Below, one piece after another: positions 36,901 to 44,315 of a DNA stretch of 64,000 nucleotides. Source of the stretch: Spirochaetales bacterium (GTDB lineage Bacteria; Spirochaetota; Spirochaetia; Treponematales; Treponemataceae); NCBI GenBank assembly GCA_029098225.1, contig JAQXNX010000032.1, positions 186,001-250,000 on the forward strand, given 5' to 3'. Position 1 is the first letter of the stretch; each line of letters starts with the position of its first letter. A program made the position numbers and the translations under genes. The notes beneath the pieces are model-generated. The model was not told the DNA's origin. It saw nothing but the letters and a program-made list of their open reading frames with translations, and made no database searches.

Positions 36901-36970
36901 AAAATTCTCCGACGTAATCGAATGTGAAATAAAAGGAAAAGGTTTAATGAAAACCTATGAAATATTATAA
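33947..36970 (+). CDS. Periplasmic beta-propeller sensor adenylate cyclase (class III)
   Basis: 1007 residues: signal peptide (LLLASCFFCYA), about a dozen two-component-regulator propeller repeats (such as DSRGNVWIGT, DREGNIWFAT, DTDGIIWVGT) to about 650, a Y_Y_Y domain about 655-745, one membrane helix (FWIIIVSIGFVILFIVIY), a coiled coil, and the cyclase domain about 830-1005. SDIVGFT holds the metal Asp; KIKTIGDAYMA and DVWGNTVNVANR supply the Lys and Asp that specify ATP over GTP. The layout is that of hybrid polysaccharide sensors but with a cyclase output, so it likely turns an extracellular glycan signal into cAMP. First of a three-gene operon. Confidence 0.92.
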   Translation: MKKFLFSFLLLASCFFCYAQYDFFGNYVYQSWNSFGELSGTTSTDIFQTSDGYINIGTYEGLVKFDGVEFSTINKSTRGDVDFISVRVIFQDSRGNVWIGTNDEGLHKISPQGNKSYTTDNGLPNNSVRALVEDKKGNIWIGTAGGVAYLTYDGKIITPQFQAGTIANGIIASSLYCDTVGKIWLTTSNERGLFLYTDGLFKQRPELEPFGMYFATSIFQDLTGTYWIGLGDNGIITIKNGVLKHLKTDTLLDYSPTCTIYQEPNGTMWFGTENGLVAYYNGKFIEYNGPNKDALININKIIRDREGNIWFATDRNGVGKMSHGKFRMDRLNTTVNAIAEDSQGLIWAATDKGVICYKNDEQIENKLTEYTKDIRIRHVEATSDGGILVSCYTKPAQLYYDGKTIKSWTTDDSLAGNKVRVAIETAKNEYYVGTTTGLSIIHADGTIKTFKQLNGLETEYVMCIYKDTDGIIWVGTDGGGIYLFKDEKIYSKITSADGLAGNVIFKISQDKTGAYWICTGNGITRCTALDNFTKKPSSYQIINSENGIGTTSVFQIIFDTEGNLWLTSNHGIASISESELMNVFLKKQKTVYAKYYSKNDGLNSDGPTSTSLSLLDRHGRIWFTMIDGIAVYDPQKVHKSSTTPLVLIESVTIDNVEYKNLGNIFTLKPGTKRVDIKYTGISFDAPERILFSHKLTGFDDDYSEPALGRVVSYTNLTPGKHSFLVNATNGSGIKSEDDEMVFFYQAPHIYQRPVFWIIIVSIGFVILFIVIYSRERRIKKENLRLEALVQVRTIDLEIEKDKSDHLLRSILPNKIADRLKETGVKSFGENFECASILFSDIVGFTNISSGYSAEEIVDALNSLFSLFDERASEMGVEKIKTIGDAYMAACGIPEPNENHAKILLEFAKGMYEDLENYNKNAKIKFQIRIGLNSGPVTAGIIGTTKFIYDVWGNTVNVANRMESVCTPGEIRVTETFKELINKSGIKFSDVIECEIKGKGLMKTYEIL

Positions 36971-36982
36971 GAGAGGATTTCT

Positions 36983-38209
36983 ATGAGAAAATCAACTTTT
37001 CTAAATTCAAAAATGTTTTTACCTGCTGCTTTAACAGCAGGAATTATACTTGCTTCAGGCTTCTTCGCTTCATGTAAAAAAAATGATGAATCTGTTGTAA
37101 AAGTTGGTATATTACATTCACTTTCTGGAACAATGGAAATAAGTGAGACTCCTGTAAAAGATGCAGAGCTTCTTGCAATTAAAGAAATTAATGAAAAGGG
37201 CGGAGTTCTTGGAAAACAGATAAAAGTTGTTATAAAAGATGGTAAAAGTGATTCACAGACTTTTGCAGAAAAGGCTCGTGAATTATTAGAAGAAGACAAT
37301 GTCGTTACTGTTTTTGGCTGCTGGACTTCTGCTTCCAGAAAGGCTGTAAAACCTGTTTTTGAAGAAAAATATGGACTATTATGGTATCCGGTTCAATACG
37401 AAGGAATGGAAGCAAGTCCTAATATTATGTACATGGGAGCTTCTCCAAATCAGCAGGTTGTTCCGGCAATAGATTATTGTGCCCAGAAGATTGGAAAAAA
37501 AATGTTCCTTGTAGGAAGTGATTATGTTTTCCCTAAAACTGCAAACAAAATCATAAAAGCCCAGTTAAATGAATTAGACGGAAAATGCCTTGGTGAAGAA
37601 TACGTTCCTATGGGACACAGCGATTTTAGCAGCATTATTGCTAAAATTCAGGAAACAAAACCGGATGTAATTATTAATACATTGAATGGTGACTCAAATA
37701 CATATTTCTTTAAGCAGCTGATCGAAGCCGGAATCAATTCAAAAAAAATTCCGGTAATGAGTTTTTCAATTGCTGAGGAAGAAATCTCTCAAATAGGCGC
37801 CGATTATCTTAAAGGAAATCTTGTTTCCTGGAATTATTACGAATCTACTCCAACTCCAACAAATGAAAAATTTGTAAAAGATTATAAAATGGAATATGGT
37901 TCTGACAGAGAAACTGGAGATCCTATAGAAGCAGGTTACATTGGAGTTTATATGTGGGCAGCCGCCTGCGAAAAAGCTGGATCTTTTGATGTAGAAGCTG
38001 TTAGAATTGCAGCAAAAGGTTTAAGCTTTACTGCACCAGAAGGTACTGTAACAATAGACGGCTCAAACCAGCATTTATATAAACAGGTTAGAATTGGAAT
38101 TATAAATGAAGCTGGAAAAATTGATGAAATTTGGGCAACCTCTGGAGCAATTAAACCGGATCCTTACCTGAGCACTTATGCCTGGGCAAGAGGAATTGAA
38201 GAAGACTAA
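36983..38209 (+). CDS. Urea/short-chain-amide-type ABC substrate-binding lipoprotein (UrtA-like)
   Basis: 408 residues. A lipobox (LASGFFASC) is followed by a type I periplasmic-binding fold: VKVGILHSLSGTMEISE, TVFGCWTSASRKAV, GLLWYPVQYEG and NIMYMGASPNQQ are close to UrtA/FmdD/AmiC proteins that bind urea or amides. No permease or ATPase genes follow; instead it sits 12 nt after the sensor cyclase, with a GAGAGGA site, and its stop overlaps the methyltransferase start. It may therefore act as a sensory binding protein for the cyclase rather than for transport, which is inference. Confidence 0.88.
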   Translation: MRKSTFLNSKMFLPAALTAGIILASGFFASCKKNDESVVKVGILHSLSGTMEISETPVKDAELLAIKEINEKGGVLGKQIKVVIKDGKSDSQTFAEKARELLEEDNVVTVFGCWTSASRKAVKPVFEEKYGLLWYPVQYEGMEASPNIMYMGASPNQQVVPAIDYCAQKIGKKMFLVGSDYVFPKTANKIIKAQLNELDGKCLGEEYVPMGHSDFSSIIAKIQETKPDVIINTLNGDSNTYFFKQLIEAGINSKKIPVMSFSIAEEEISQIGADYLKGNLVSWNYYESTPTPTNEKFVKDYKMEYGSDRETGDPIEAGYIGVYMWAAACEKAGSFDVEAVRIAAKGLSFTAPEGTVTIDGSNQHLYKQVRIGIINEAGKIDEIWATSGAIKPDPYLSTYAWARGIEED

Positions 38210-39249
38210 TGAAAAAAGAACGTTCCCAGAGAAATCAAACATTAACCCTTGATGAAAAAGAAATCCCACTTCTCCGCAAAACACTTTTAACGCTTTCTGA
38301 TTTAGAAAAGTCTAAATCAGAAATGCTTACAAAAAAATCTGCAGCAAACTCAATTAATCCGGCAATAACCTCAACCACGCCATCGGCAGTTATTCACGCC
38401 GAAAATATTTCTGATTTTTTTACAGATAAAACAATTTTTGGAGATACACTTTCGGCTCTGAATTATATTCCCGATGAATTTGCAGATTTAATAATTATTG
38501 ACCCGCCTTATAATCTTTCTAAAGATTTTAACGGAAACAAATTTTCTGCAATGAAAAATGATGAATATGAAGAATATCTGAATTTATGGTTTCCTAAAGT
38601 ATGTAAAAAATTAAAACCGGACGGCTCCCTTTATATGTGCGGCGACTGGAAATGCACAGCCGCCATGCAAAGGGTAATTGAAAAAGAACTGACAATCATA
38701 AACAGAATTACCTGGGAAAGAGAAAAAGGCCGTGGAGCAAAAACAAACTGGAAAAACTCAATGGAAGATATCTGGTTTGCGGTAAAAAATCCCGAGAATT
38801 ATTGCTTTAATGTTGAAGCCGTTATGATGAAAAGACGCGTAATTGCGCCGTATAAAGAAAACGGAACTCCAAAAGACTGGGAAGATTCAGAAGACGGAAA
38901 ATTCCGTTTAACTTATCCTTCAAACTTTTGGAACGATATAAGCGTGCCCTTCTGGTCAATGGCGGAAAACACAGACCATCCTACACAAAAGCCAGAAAAA
39001 CTGTATGCAAAATTAATTCTTGCTTCCTCTAATAAAGGCGACATAGTTTTTGATCCATTTTTAGGAAGCGGAACAGCCAGTGTTGTTGCAAAAAAACTTG
39101 GACGCCATTTTTGCGGAATTGAACAAAACGAAGAATACTGTCTTTATGCTCAAAAAAGACTGCAAAAAGCAGAAGAAGATAAATTCATTCAGGGCTACAA
39201 AAATGGAGTCTTTTGGGAAAGAAACTCTATAGAAGCTAAAAAATCATAG
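38209..39249 (+). CDS. Orphan site-specific DNA methyltransferase (N6-adenine/N4-cytosine, beta-type order)
   Basis: 346 residues. The catalytic IIDPPYNLSKDF (about residue 100) precedes the SAM-binding FDPFLGSGTASVVA (about 285), the beta-class order, with TDHPTQKPEKL between, typical of MboII/DpnA-like enzymes. An N-terminal 65-residue extension is charged and Ser/Lys-rich. It is coupled to the binding-protein gene by a TAATG junction, and no restriction endonuclease is adjacent. It could be a regulatory orphan methylase or a solitary relic. Target site unknown. The last 14 bp overlap the convergent GH5 gene. Confidence 0.9.
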   Translation: MKKERSQRNQTLTLDEKEIPLLRKTLLTLSDLEKSKSEMLTKKSAANSINPAITSTTPSAVIHAENISDFFTDKTIFGDTLSALNYIPDEFADLIIIDPPYNLSKDFNGNKFSAMKNDEYEEYLNLWFPKVCKKLKPDGSLYMCGDWKCTAAMQRVIEKELTIINRITWEREKGRGAKTNWKNSMEDIWFAVKNPENYCFNVEAVMMKRRVIAPYKENGTPKDWEDSEDGKFRLTYPSNFWNDISVPFWSMAENTDHPTQKPEKLYAKLILASSNKGDIVFDPFLGSGTASVVAKKLGRHFCGIEQNEEYCLYAQKRLQKAEEDKFIQGYKNGVFWERNSIEAKKS

Positions 39250-40243
39250 CGTTTACAAAAAGCTCATATAAGTCACGGTCAAATTTAATTCCGTTCTTTT
39301 CTATCCAGTTTGTTCCTTCGCGGCCATGTTCTGCAATTCCAAATGGCCCGCGGAAATTCCATAAAGCAAAACCGAATCCAAGTTCATTGCATACACTAAA
39401 AAAATCTTTATACCAGGCAAGCGCAACATCATTAGAAACTTTATTAAAGCAGCCAGCCTCTCCAATATGTACAGTACAGCCAGAATCTTTTAATGCCTTC
39501 CAGGGTGCATAAAAATTCTTTAAAGCTTCTCTGTTCCATGTTGTATTGTCGCAAAACATTCCAGGCCATTTTGGATATTCCCATTTATCTGAACCAGAAA
39601 CCCAGTCAGCATTCCAGTGCGTAAGACGGAACGGCATATAACCTCGTCCACTAAGAACAACATTTAAATCTGCCAGCTCCGGGCAGGCAAGATGTCCACC
39701 GCCAAGACCATCACAAATAATAATTCTATCCGGAGTAATTTTGCGTATTTCTCCGGCAGTTCTTGCCATAATTGCTTTATGAATCTCTCTTGTCAGGCCA
39801 TACTGACCTTCTGCAGGAGGTTCATTCAAAAGATCAAAACTCAACTGGTCTTTTGAATAATTTTTATAGCGGTTTGCAAAAAGCTTCCAGAGATTAACAA
39901 AAGCGTCCTGTGCAATTTTATCTTTCCAAAGATTATGCTTTTCAAGATTATTGCCATTTATACAATAACCCGGCCCTCGATGCACATTCAGCGAACAATG
40001 AAGTCCCCTGTTTACAATAGCTTCAATACATCTATCAAGAACTTTCAGCATTTTTTCATCAGGATTATCATATTCAAAATTGTGAAGAAAAAATCTATAA
40101 TCTGTAGGAAGCCTTACAAAATTGCAGCCCATTTCTGCCATTGCATCAATATCATTTTCGCTTATATGAACACTATCCGGGTTCTTTGAACCTTCTGCAC
40201 CATCTGACCAGAACATCCACAAAACATTAAAACCATACCACAT
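39236..40243 (-). CDS. GH5-family glycoside hydrolase (first copy)
   Basis: 335 residues, no signal peptide, TIM-barrel cellulase family. CNFVRLPTDYRFF is the barrel strand 2 mark, FDLLNEPP carries the acid/base Glu and HIGEAGC the nucleophile Glu. Substrate (cello-, manno- or xylo-oligosaccharide) cannot be told; a cytoplasmic place suggests short oligosaccharides. A TGGAG site precedes the ATG. Tail-to-tail overlap with the methyltransferase. Confidence 0.88.
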   Translation of the reverse strand: MWYGFNVLWMFWSDGAEGSKNPDSVHISENDIDAMAEMGCNFVRLPTDYRFFLHNFEYDNPDEKMLKVLDRCIEAIVNRGLHCSLNVHRGPGYCINGNNLEKHNLWKDKIAQDAFVNLWKLFANRYKNYSKDQLSFDLLNEPPAEGQYGLTREIHKAIMARTAGEIRKITPDRIIICDGLGGGHLACPELADLNVVLSGRGYMPFRLTHWNADWVSGSDKWEYPKWPGMFCDNTTWNREALKNFYAPWKALKDSGCTVHIGEAGCFNKVSNDVALAWYKDFFSVCNELGFGFALWNFRGPFGIAEHGREGTNWIEKNGIKFDRDLYELFVNAMIF

Positions 40244-40351
40244 AATTTTCTCCAGTATAACTTATTTTATAGTTAATATTTTATATGCCCGTAACAAAGA
40301 AAGGTTGAACAAATATAGATGATTCTGGTAGTAAATACTATCGTTCTATTT

Positions 40352-40485
40352 TTGGGCGCATTTTTGCTTTCGCAAAAAACAGGCTTTTCGCCGTTCCGCT
40401 CTAACCGAGCTCCAGCCTCCTCGTCTTCGCCTGCGGTGGCCGCCTTCGGCGCGGCTACAATCCTTTGCGCGTTCTCTTCCGATTA
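40352..40485. repeat. GC-rich island in the 431-nt gap before gdhA
   Basis: The gap 40244-40674 starts AT-rich, then holds a GC-rich block with hairpins (GCATTTTTGC/GCAAAAA type; TGCGGTGGCCGCCTTCGGCGCGGC), then the gdhA promoter region. No gene is supported in this block. Confidence 0.5.
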
Positions 40486-40572
40486 AAATCATTTCTTAAC
40501 CATCACTTAAAAACTTTACTAAAAATTAATATTTTTGGCATTTTACTACTTTTCATAGAAACACGGTTGTGG

Positions 40573-40605
40573 TATATTTATTCCTTGGAAATGCATAATT
40601 ATGCA
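40573..40605 (+). promoter_or_regulatory. gdhA promoter region with TGCATAATTATGCA palindrome
   Basis: A TATATT -10 (40573-40578) has a weak -35 (TTTTCA at 17 nt). A perfect 14-bp palindrome at 40592-40605 lies just downstream of the predicted start point, where an operator would act. The regulator is unknown. Confidence 0.4.
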
Positions 40606-40668
40606 AAATGTGGCTCAGGCCTGCCGATTGCTGAAATGCCCTTTGCTGGTGCATTTACCGAGGAGTAA
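40591..40668 (+). CDS. Possible 25-residue upstream ORF in the gdhA leader
   Basis: ATG at 40591 opens 25 codons (MHNYAKCGSG ... AFTEE) ending 6 nt before the gdhA ATG, so the GAGGAG ribosome site of gdhA forms its last two codons. If translated it would couple or gate gdhA translation. No strong ribosome site of its own. The palindrome overlaps its first codons. Confidence 0.25.
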   Translation: MHNYAKCGSGLPIAEMPFAGAFTEE

Positions 40669-40674
40669 AACGAA

Positions 40675-42033
40675 ATGAAAAATGCTTACGTAAACCGCGT
40701 ATGGGAAGAAGTAAAAGCAAAGAATGCCAACGAACCTGAATTCTTGCAGGCCGTTGAGGAAGTTTTGACAACTCTTGATCCTGTTGTTGCTAAAATGCCA
40801 GAACTTGAACCAAATGCAATTTTGGAACGCCTGGTTGAACCAGAGCGCGTTATTCAGTTCAGAGTTCCTTGGATGGATGATAAAGGAAAGTACCATGTAA
40901 ACCGAGGTTTCCGCGTACAGTACAACAGTGCAATTGGACCTTACAAAGGAGGTCTTCGTTTCTCTAAGGAAGTAAACCTTTCTGTTCTTAAGTTCCTTGG
41001 TTTTGAACAGGTTCTCAAGAACTCTCTTACAACACTCCCAATGGGTGGTGGAAAGGGTGGTTCTGACTTCGATCCACACGGAAAATCAGATAAGGAAGTT
41101 ATGCGTTTCTGTCAGTCTTTCATGACAGAGCTTTACCGCCATATTGGTGCTGATACAGACGTTCCAGCCGGAGACAAAAACGTTGGTGGACGCGAAATCG
41201 GTTATCTCTTTGGTCAGTACAAGAGAATCCGCGACGAGTACACTGGAGTTCTCACAGGTAAGGGACTTACATTCGGTGGTTCTTTGATTCGTACAGAAGC
41301 TACTGGTTATGGTCTTATCTACTTTGCTCAGGAAATGCTCAAGAAGGTTGGAGACAACTTCGAAGGTAAGGTATGTTCAGTTTCTGGTTCAGGAAACGTT
41401 GCTACTTATGCTGCTCAGAAGCTTATTCAGCTTGGTGCTAAGGTTGTTACACTTTCTGACTCTGACGGATATATCTACGATGAAGAAGGTATTACACAGA
41501 AGAAACTTGACTGGGTTAAGAAGCTCAAGGGTGAAAAACGCGGTCGTATTTCTGAATATGTTAAGAAATTCCCTAACGCAAAATACTTTGCCGGAAAGAA
41601 GGTTTGGGAAGTTAAAGTTGACTGTGCATTCCCATGTGCTACACAGAACGAATTGCTCGGTGAAGATGCAGAAAAGCTCTTGAAGAACGGTGTAAAGCTT
41701 GTTGCTGAAGGTGCTAACATGCCATCTAACATCGACGCTGTAAATAAGTTCCTCGCTGCAAAGATTCTCTATGCTCCAGGAAAAGCTTCTAACGCTGGTG
41801 GTGTTGCAACATCTGGTCTCGAAATGTCTCAGAACAGCGAGCGCCTTTCATGGTCTGCAGAAGAAGTTGACGAAAAGCTTCACCAGATTATGATCAACAT
41901 CCACAACAACGCTTACGACACAGCTGTTAAGTTTGGTGCTAAAGACGGCAACTGGGTTAACTACGTTGCTGGCGCAAACATTGCAGGCTTTGTTAAAGTT
42001 GCTAATGCTATGGTAGCACAGGGATTGGTATAA
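40675..42033 (+). CDS. gdhA: Glutamate dehydrogenase (NADP-type, hexameric)
   Basis: Interconverts 2-oxoglutarate plus ammonia and glutamate. 452 residues. GPYKGGLRFSKEV and LPMGGGKGGSDFDP carry the substrate lysines; VSGSGNVATYAAQKL is the dinucleotide fold. A length near 450 and the NADP-like subfamily sequence suggest an assimilatory role. Codon choice is notably more GC-ended and regular than in neighbours, as expected of a strongly expressed gene. GAGGAG site; strong terminator downstream. Confidence 0.96.
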   Translation: MKNAYVNRVWEEVKAKNANEPEFLQAVEEVLTTLDPVVAKMPELEPNAILERLVEPERVIQFRVPWMDDKGKYHVNRGFRVQYNSAIGPYKGGLRFSKEVNLSVLKFLGFEQVLKNSLTTLPMGGGKGGSDFDPHGKSDKEVMRFCQSFMTELYRHIGADTDVPAGDKNVGGREIGYLFGQYKRIRDEYTGVLTGKGLTFGGSLIRTEATGYGLIYFAQEMLKKVGDNFEGKVCSVSGSGNVATYAAQKLIQLGAKVVTLSDSDGYIYDEEGITQKKLDWVKKLKGEKRGRISEYVKKFPNAKYFAGKKVWEVKVDCAFPCATQNELLGEDAEKLLKNGVKLVAEGANMPSNIDAVNKFLAAKILYAPGKASNAGGVATSGLEMSQNSERLSWSAEEVDEKLHQIMINIHNNAYDTAVKFGAKDGNWVNYVAGANIAGFVKVANAMVAQGLV

Positions 42034-42059
42034 TTCTAAACTTGTAGCTTAAAGCATAA

Positions 42060-42090
42060 AAAAGAGTCCGTTTTTGCGGACTCTTTTTTT
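42060..42090 (+). terminator. gdhA rho-independent terminator
   Basis: AGAGTCCG/CGGACTCT stem followed by a T-run. The same stem recurs at 43372. Confidence 0.92.
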
Positions 42091-42211
42091 ATTTTACGGT
42101 CGTTCCCGCTTACTCCACTTCGTTCCGTAAGCGGTCGGCGCTTCCAGGCTCCGCTACGCTCGGTGCTTACGCACGCGCATCCGCGCCCTTCCAGTGCCTA
42201 ACGTGGGGTTA
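42077..42211. repeat. ~135-bp direct repeat, copy A
   Basis: Runs from the terminator arm CGGACTCT through CGTTCCCGCTTACTCCACTT, the CGCTTAC/GTAAGCG stem, CTCCGCTACGCTCGG, GCACGCGCATCCGCGCCC and CCAGTGCCTAACG to GGGGTTAAA. Copy B at 43385-43520 is nearly identical in the same orientation, about 1309 bp away. Confidence 0.9.
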
Positions 42212-42220
42212 AAAAAATCA

Positions 42221-42580
42221 TTAATTCAATTTACTTACAATTCTATTTATAAACTCATAATCTCTATCTGATAGAGATTCCAGTTTTTTGTTCAATTCCT
42301 GCAAATTACGTTCTTTCTTTGGGGATTCATAATTTTTTCCAAGTACAAGAGATTCCACAGTAACATTTAAAGCCTGAGCAATCTTTACAGCAAGTTCAGC
42401 CTGTGGTTGACTTCCATTTTTTGTAAGATAGTGATCTATTGTATGTTTACTTATACCTGTTCGGCTTGATAATTCTTTTACAGTTATATCCTGATAAGTT
42501 AATTCATCTTTTAAGTTTTCTCTAAATCCCATATAAACAGAATATTCAAATATGGTCATTTTATGTACTTGACTATTCAT
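42221..42580 (-). CDS. XRE-family HTH transcriptional regulator
   Basis: 119 residues from the first ATG (later in-frame ATGs exist). The Cro/C1-type HTH covers about 25-85: LKDELTYQDITVKELSSRTG, SKHTIDHYL, AVKIAQALNVTVESLV. The tail is lysine/glutamate-rich. A TATAAT box lies 8 nt before the ATG. It sits alone between copy A of the 135-bp repeat and the divergent zinc-ribbon gene, which it may regulate. Confidence 0.82.
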   Translation of the reverse strand: MNSQVHKMTIFEYSVYMGFRENLKDELTYQDITVKELSSRTGISKHTIDHYLTKNGSQPQAELAVKIAQALNVTVESLVLGKNYESPKKERNLQELNKKLESLSDRDYEFINRIVSKLN

Positions 42581-42708
42581 AAATCAATATTATAATTTAA
42601 GTGTTATTGAGTTTTGAATAATATATTTTTCATTTCTCAATATATAAAATGCAGTTTAAAAATCATAATTTTTCAACTCGCGATAAATAATTACTTGGAG
42701 GAACAATA

Positions 42709-43332
42709 ATGCTTTGTTCAAAATGTGGAAAGGAACTGGACGAAAATACAAAAGTTTGTCCTGAATGTGGAACTACAGTTTCAAATACAGAAAATGTAGA
42801 AAATTCAAAAAAAGAAACTATCAATGAATTAAAAGATAAGGTTTCAGATAAAACTAAGAATTTAAAATTCAATTGGGCAGAAGTTATAGGAGCAGCTCTC
42901 TTTTTTGCATGGAACAGTTATGTAATCCTTCATAATTTCTGTGTACATGACGGATATTTTTGGGCTATTTTAGGAATTCTTATAAATGCAGTAATTATAT
43001 TGTGTGCACCAAAAATGATTACGGATTTATTTCCAAAATTAAATCCAAAAATTGGATTTGCAGTATTCGGTGCCATTTTTTTAATTGGAGCAATTATTGG
43101 ATACAAACCATTTGAAACATATATTGAAGAATCATCGGTTGAAATTGTAAATGACATTCTTGTTGAAAACCTTGGTTCAAATGTAGCAGAATGTACAAGT
43201 GTTACAATTTTGAAAGAAACAGGTAAAAATATATATAAAGCAAAAGCATATTTAGATAACGGTAACAATATTGATGTGATTATTGAATACTACAAGAAAA
43301 CAAAACAAATTGAAGTAACAATTCCGTACTAA
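42709..43332 (+). CDS. Zinc-ribbon membrane protein of unknown function
   Basis: 207 residues: an N-terminal zinc ribbon (CSKCGKEL ... CPECGTTV), a charged linker, three or four membrane helices between about 55 and 130 (EVIGAALFFAWNSYVI, AILGILINAVIILC, IGFAVFGAIFLIGAIIG), and an extracytoplasmic domain of about 75 residues (a beta-rich tail similar in style to small lipid-anchored domains). GGAGG site. No specific function recognised. Confidence 0.75.
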   Translation: MLCSKCGKELDENTKVCPECGTTVSNTENVENSKKETINELKDKVSDKTKNLKFNWAEVIGAALFFAWNSYVILHNFCVHDGYFWAILGILINAVIILCAPKMITDLFPKLNPKIGFAVFGAIFLIGAIIGYKPFETYIEESSVEIVNDILVENLGSNVAECTSVTILKETGKNIYKAKAYLDNGNNIDVIIEYYKKTKQIEVTIPY

Positions 43333-43371
43333 TTTTTTATCTAAATCTATTATATTTAAAATGTATATTAC

Positions 43372-43399
43372 AGAGTCCGCATTACGGACTCTTTTTTTT
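43372..43399 (+). terminator. Terminator of the zinc-ribbon gene
   Basis: AGAGTCCG/CGGACTCT stem with T8-9. The stem is identical to the gdhA terminator, only the loop differs. Confidence 0.92.
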
Positions 43400-43520
43400 A
43401 TTTTACGGGCGTTCCCGCTTACTCCACTTCGTTCCGTAAACGGTCGGCGCTTCCAGGCTCCGCTACGCTCGGTGCTTACGCACGCGCATCCGCGCCCTTC
43501 CAGTGCCTAACGCAGGGTTA
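43385..43520. repeat. ~135-bp direct repeat, copy B
   Basis: Second copy of the element at 42077, with a few substitutions (AAACGG for AAGCGG; ACGCAGGG for ACGTGGGG). Its right end overlaps the stop codon of the PIN-domain pseudogene. Confidence 0.9.
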
Positions 43521-43925
43521 AACCATGAAAAATTCAGAAGGCTCTATAGCTTTTACAGGTGATAATTTAAAATCTTTTACATTTCGTGTAATTATATAAT
43601 CAATATGATATCTTTTTGCACAATTTACCTGAAGAGCATCTTCAAAATCGGACATCACTCCTGTAAAAGCAAATTTTAAATCCTTTGCAGTTATCTTTGC
43701 TATTTTCATAGTATCAATAAAATTCATAACTGTTTGTAACTGCATTTCTTTATCAGAAAATTAACTCTTTGTTATATACATAATATCAGCAACAGAAACA
43801 GTGGAAATATAAATTCTATCTTTATTCAAAATTGCTTTTTTGTAGCATACAATAGCATCCGTACAAAACGGCTCTCAGTTTGTAAGAATATCAATTGTAA
43901 TATTGGTATCAAGCAGAATTCTCAT
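43518..43925 (-). pseudogene. PIN-domain (VapC-like) toxin pseudogene, two in-frame stops
   Basis: Read from the ATG at 43925 the frame gives MRILLDTNITIDILTN, then TGA, then EPFCTDAIVCYKKAIL ... VADIMYITKS, then TAA, then FSDKEMQLQT and the rest to 43518. LLDTN and GVMSDFEDALQ supply PIN acidic residues, and YIITRNVKDF is the usual C-terminal strand. The two stops (residues 17 and 55) make the gene dead unless read through. Only the last 75 residues remain as an open frame. Confidence 0.85.
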
Positions 43926-44138
43926 TGACGTTTTAGCCTCTCAGCTTTTGCAGAATTTTCATCAACATCTGACGGCAGAATTCCAATCACAGCATTTAAG
44001 GCATCAATTTTATTCTGAATTCTATGAGAAAGTTTTTTTTTCTTTTTTGCGAGGAAGAATTTTTATTCCATAGTTTTCTGCTTTTTCTTTATATAGTGCA
44101 GGATTTTCAAAAAAATCTGCAGCTGAAACTACAAACAT
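43922..44138 (-). pseudogene. Cognate antitoxin pseudogene, frameshifted in an A9 run
   Basis: ATG at 44138 after a GGAGG site starts MFVVSAADFFENPALYKEKA and continues to KKEKK, then leaves frame at nine A on the minus strand (44041-44033) and stops at once. One frame over, LSHRIQNKIDALNAVIGILP ... AERLKRQ runs to a TGA that overlaps the toxin ATG (ATGA). This gene order and overlap are typical of type II toxin-antitoxin pairs. The antitoxin family is uncertain. Confidence 0.75.
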
Positions 44139-44280
44139 ACAATACCTCCATCACGTTTATTATAACATAAAAATAAATTAATTGTGAACATAAAATTATT
44201 TATAAATTATCGGAAGAAGTAAATGCAAAAAAAGCCCCTCCTAAAAACACCGAACGCAAGGCTTTATGCGAATTCGTGTC

Positions 44281-44309
44281 TTGACTTGACGGATTGTATA
44301 ATCTATAAA
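44281..44309 (+). promoter_or_regulatory. Leaderless-type promoter of the second MATE gene
   Basis: TTGACT (44281-44286), 17 nt, TATAAA (44304-44309), 6 nt (TCATAT), then the ATG at 44316. This argues against the longer frame that opens at 44223. Confidence 0.75.
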
Positions 44310-44315
44310 TCATAT

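Noticed and set aside
42196-43511. GCCTAAC at 42196-42202 and 43505-43511 looks like an integron attC core, and both sites flank a gene pair in cassette style
   Set aside because: The opposite end of each element lacks the matching GTTRRRY core and the whole element is not an imperfect palindrome of attC form. No integrase is in the window.
44223-44315. Longer N-terminus for the second MATE exporter starting at 44223
   Set aside because: The extra 31 residues do not resemble the family, and a TTGACT-N17-TATAAA promoter inside them points to the ATG at 44316.
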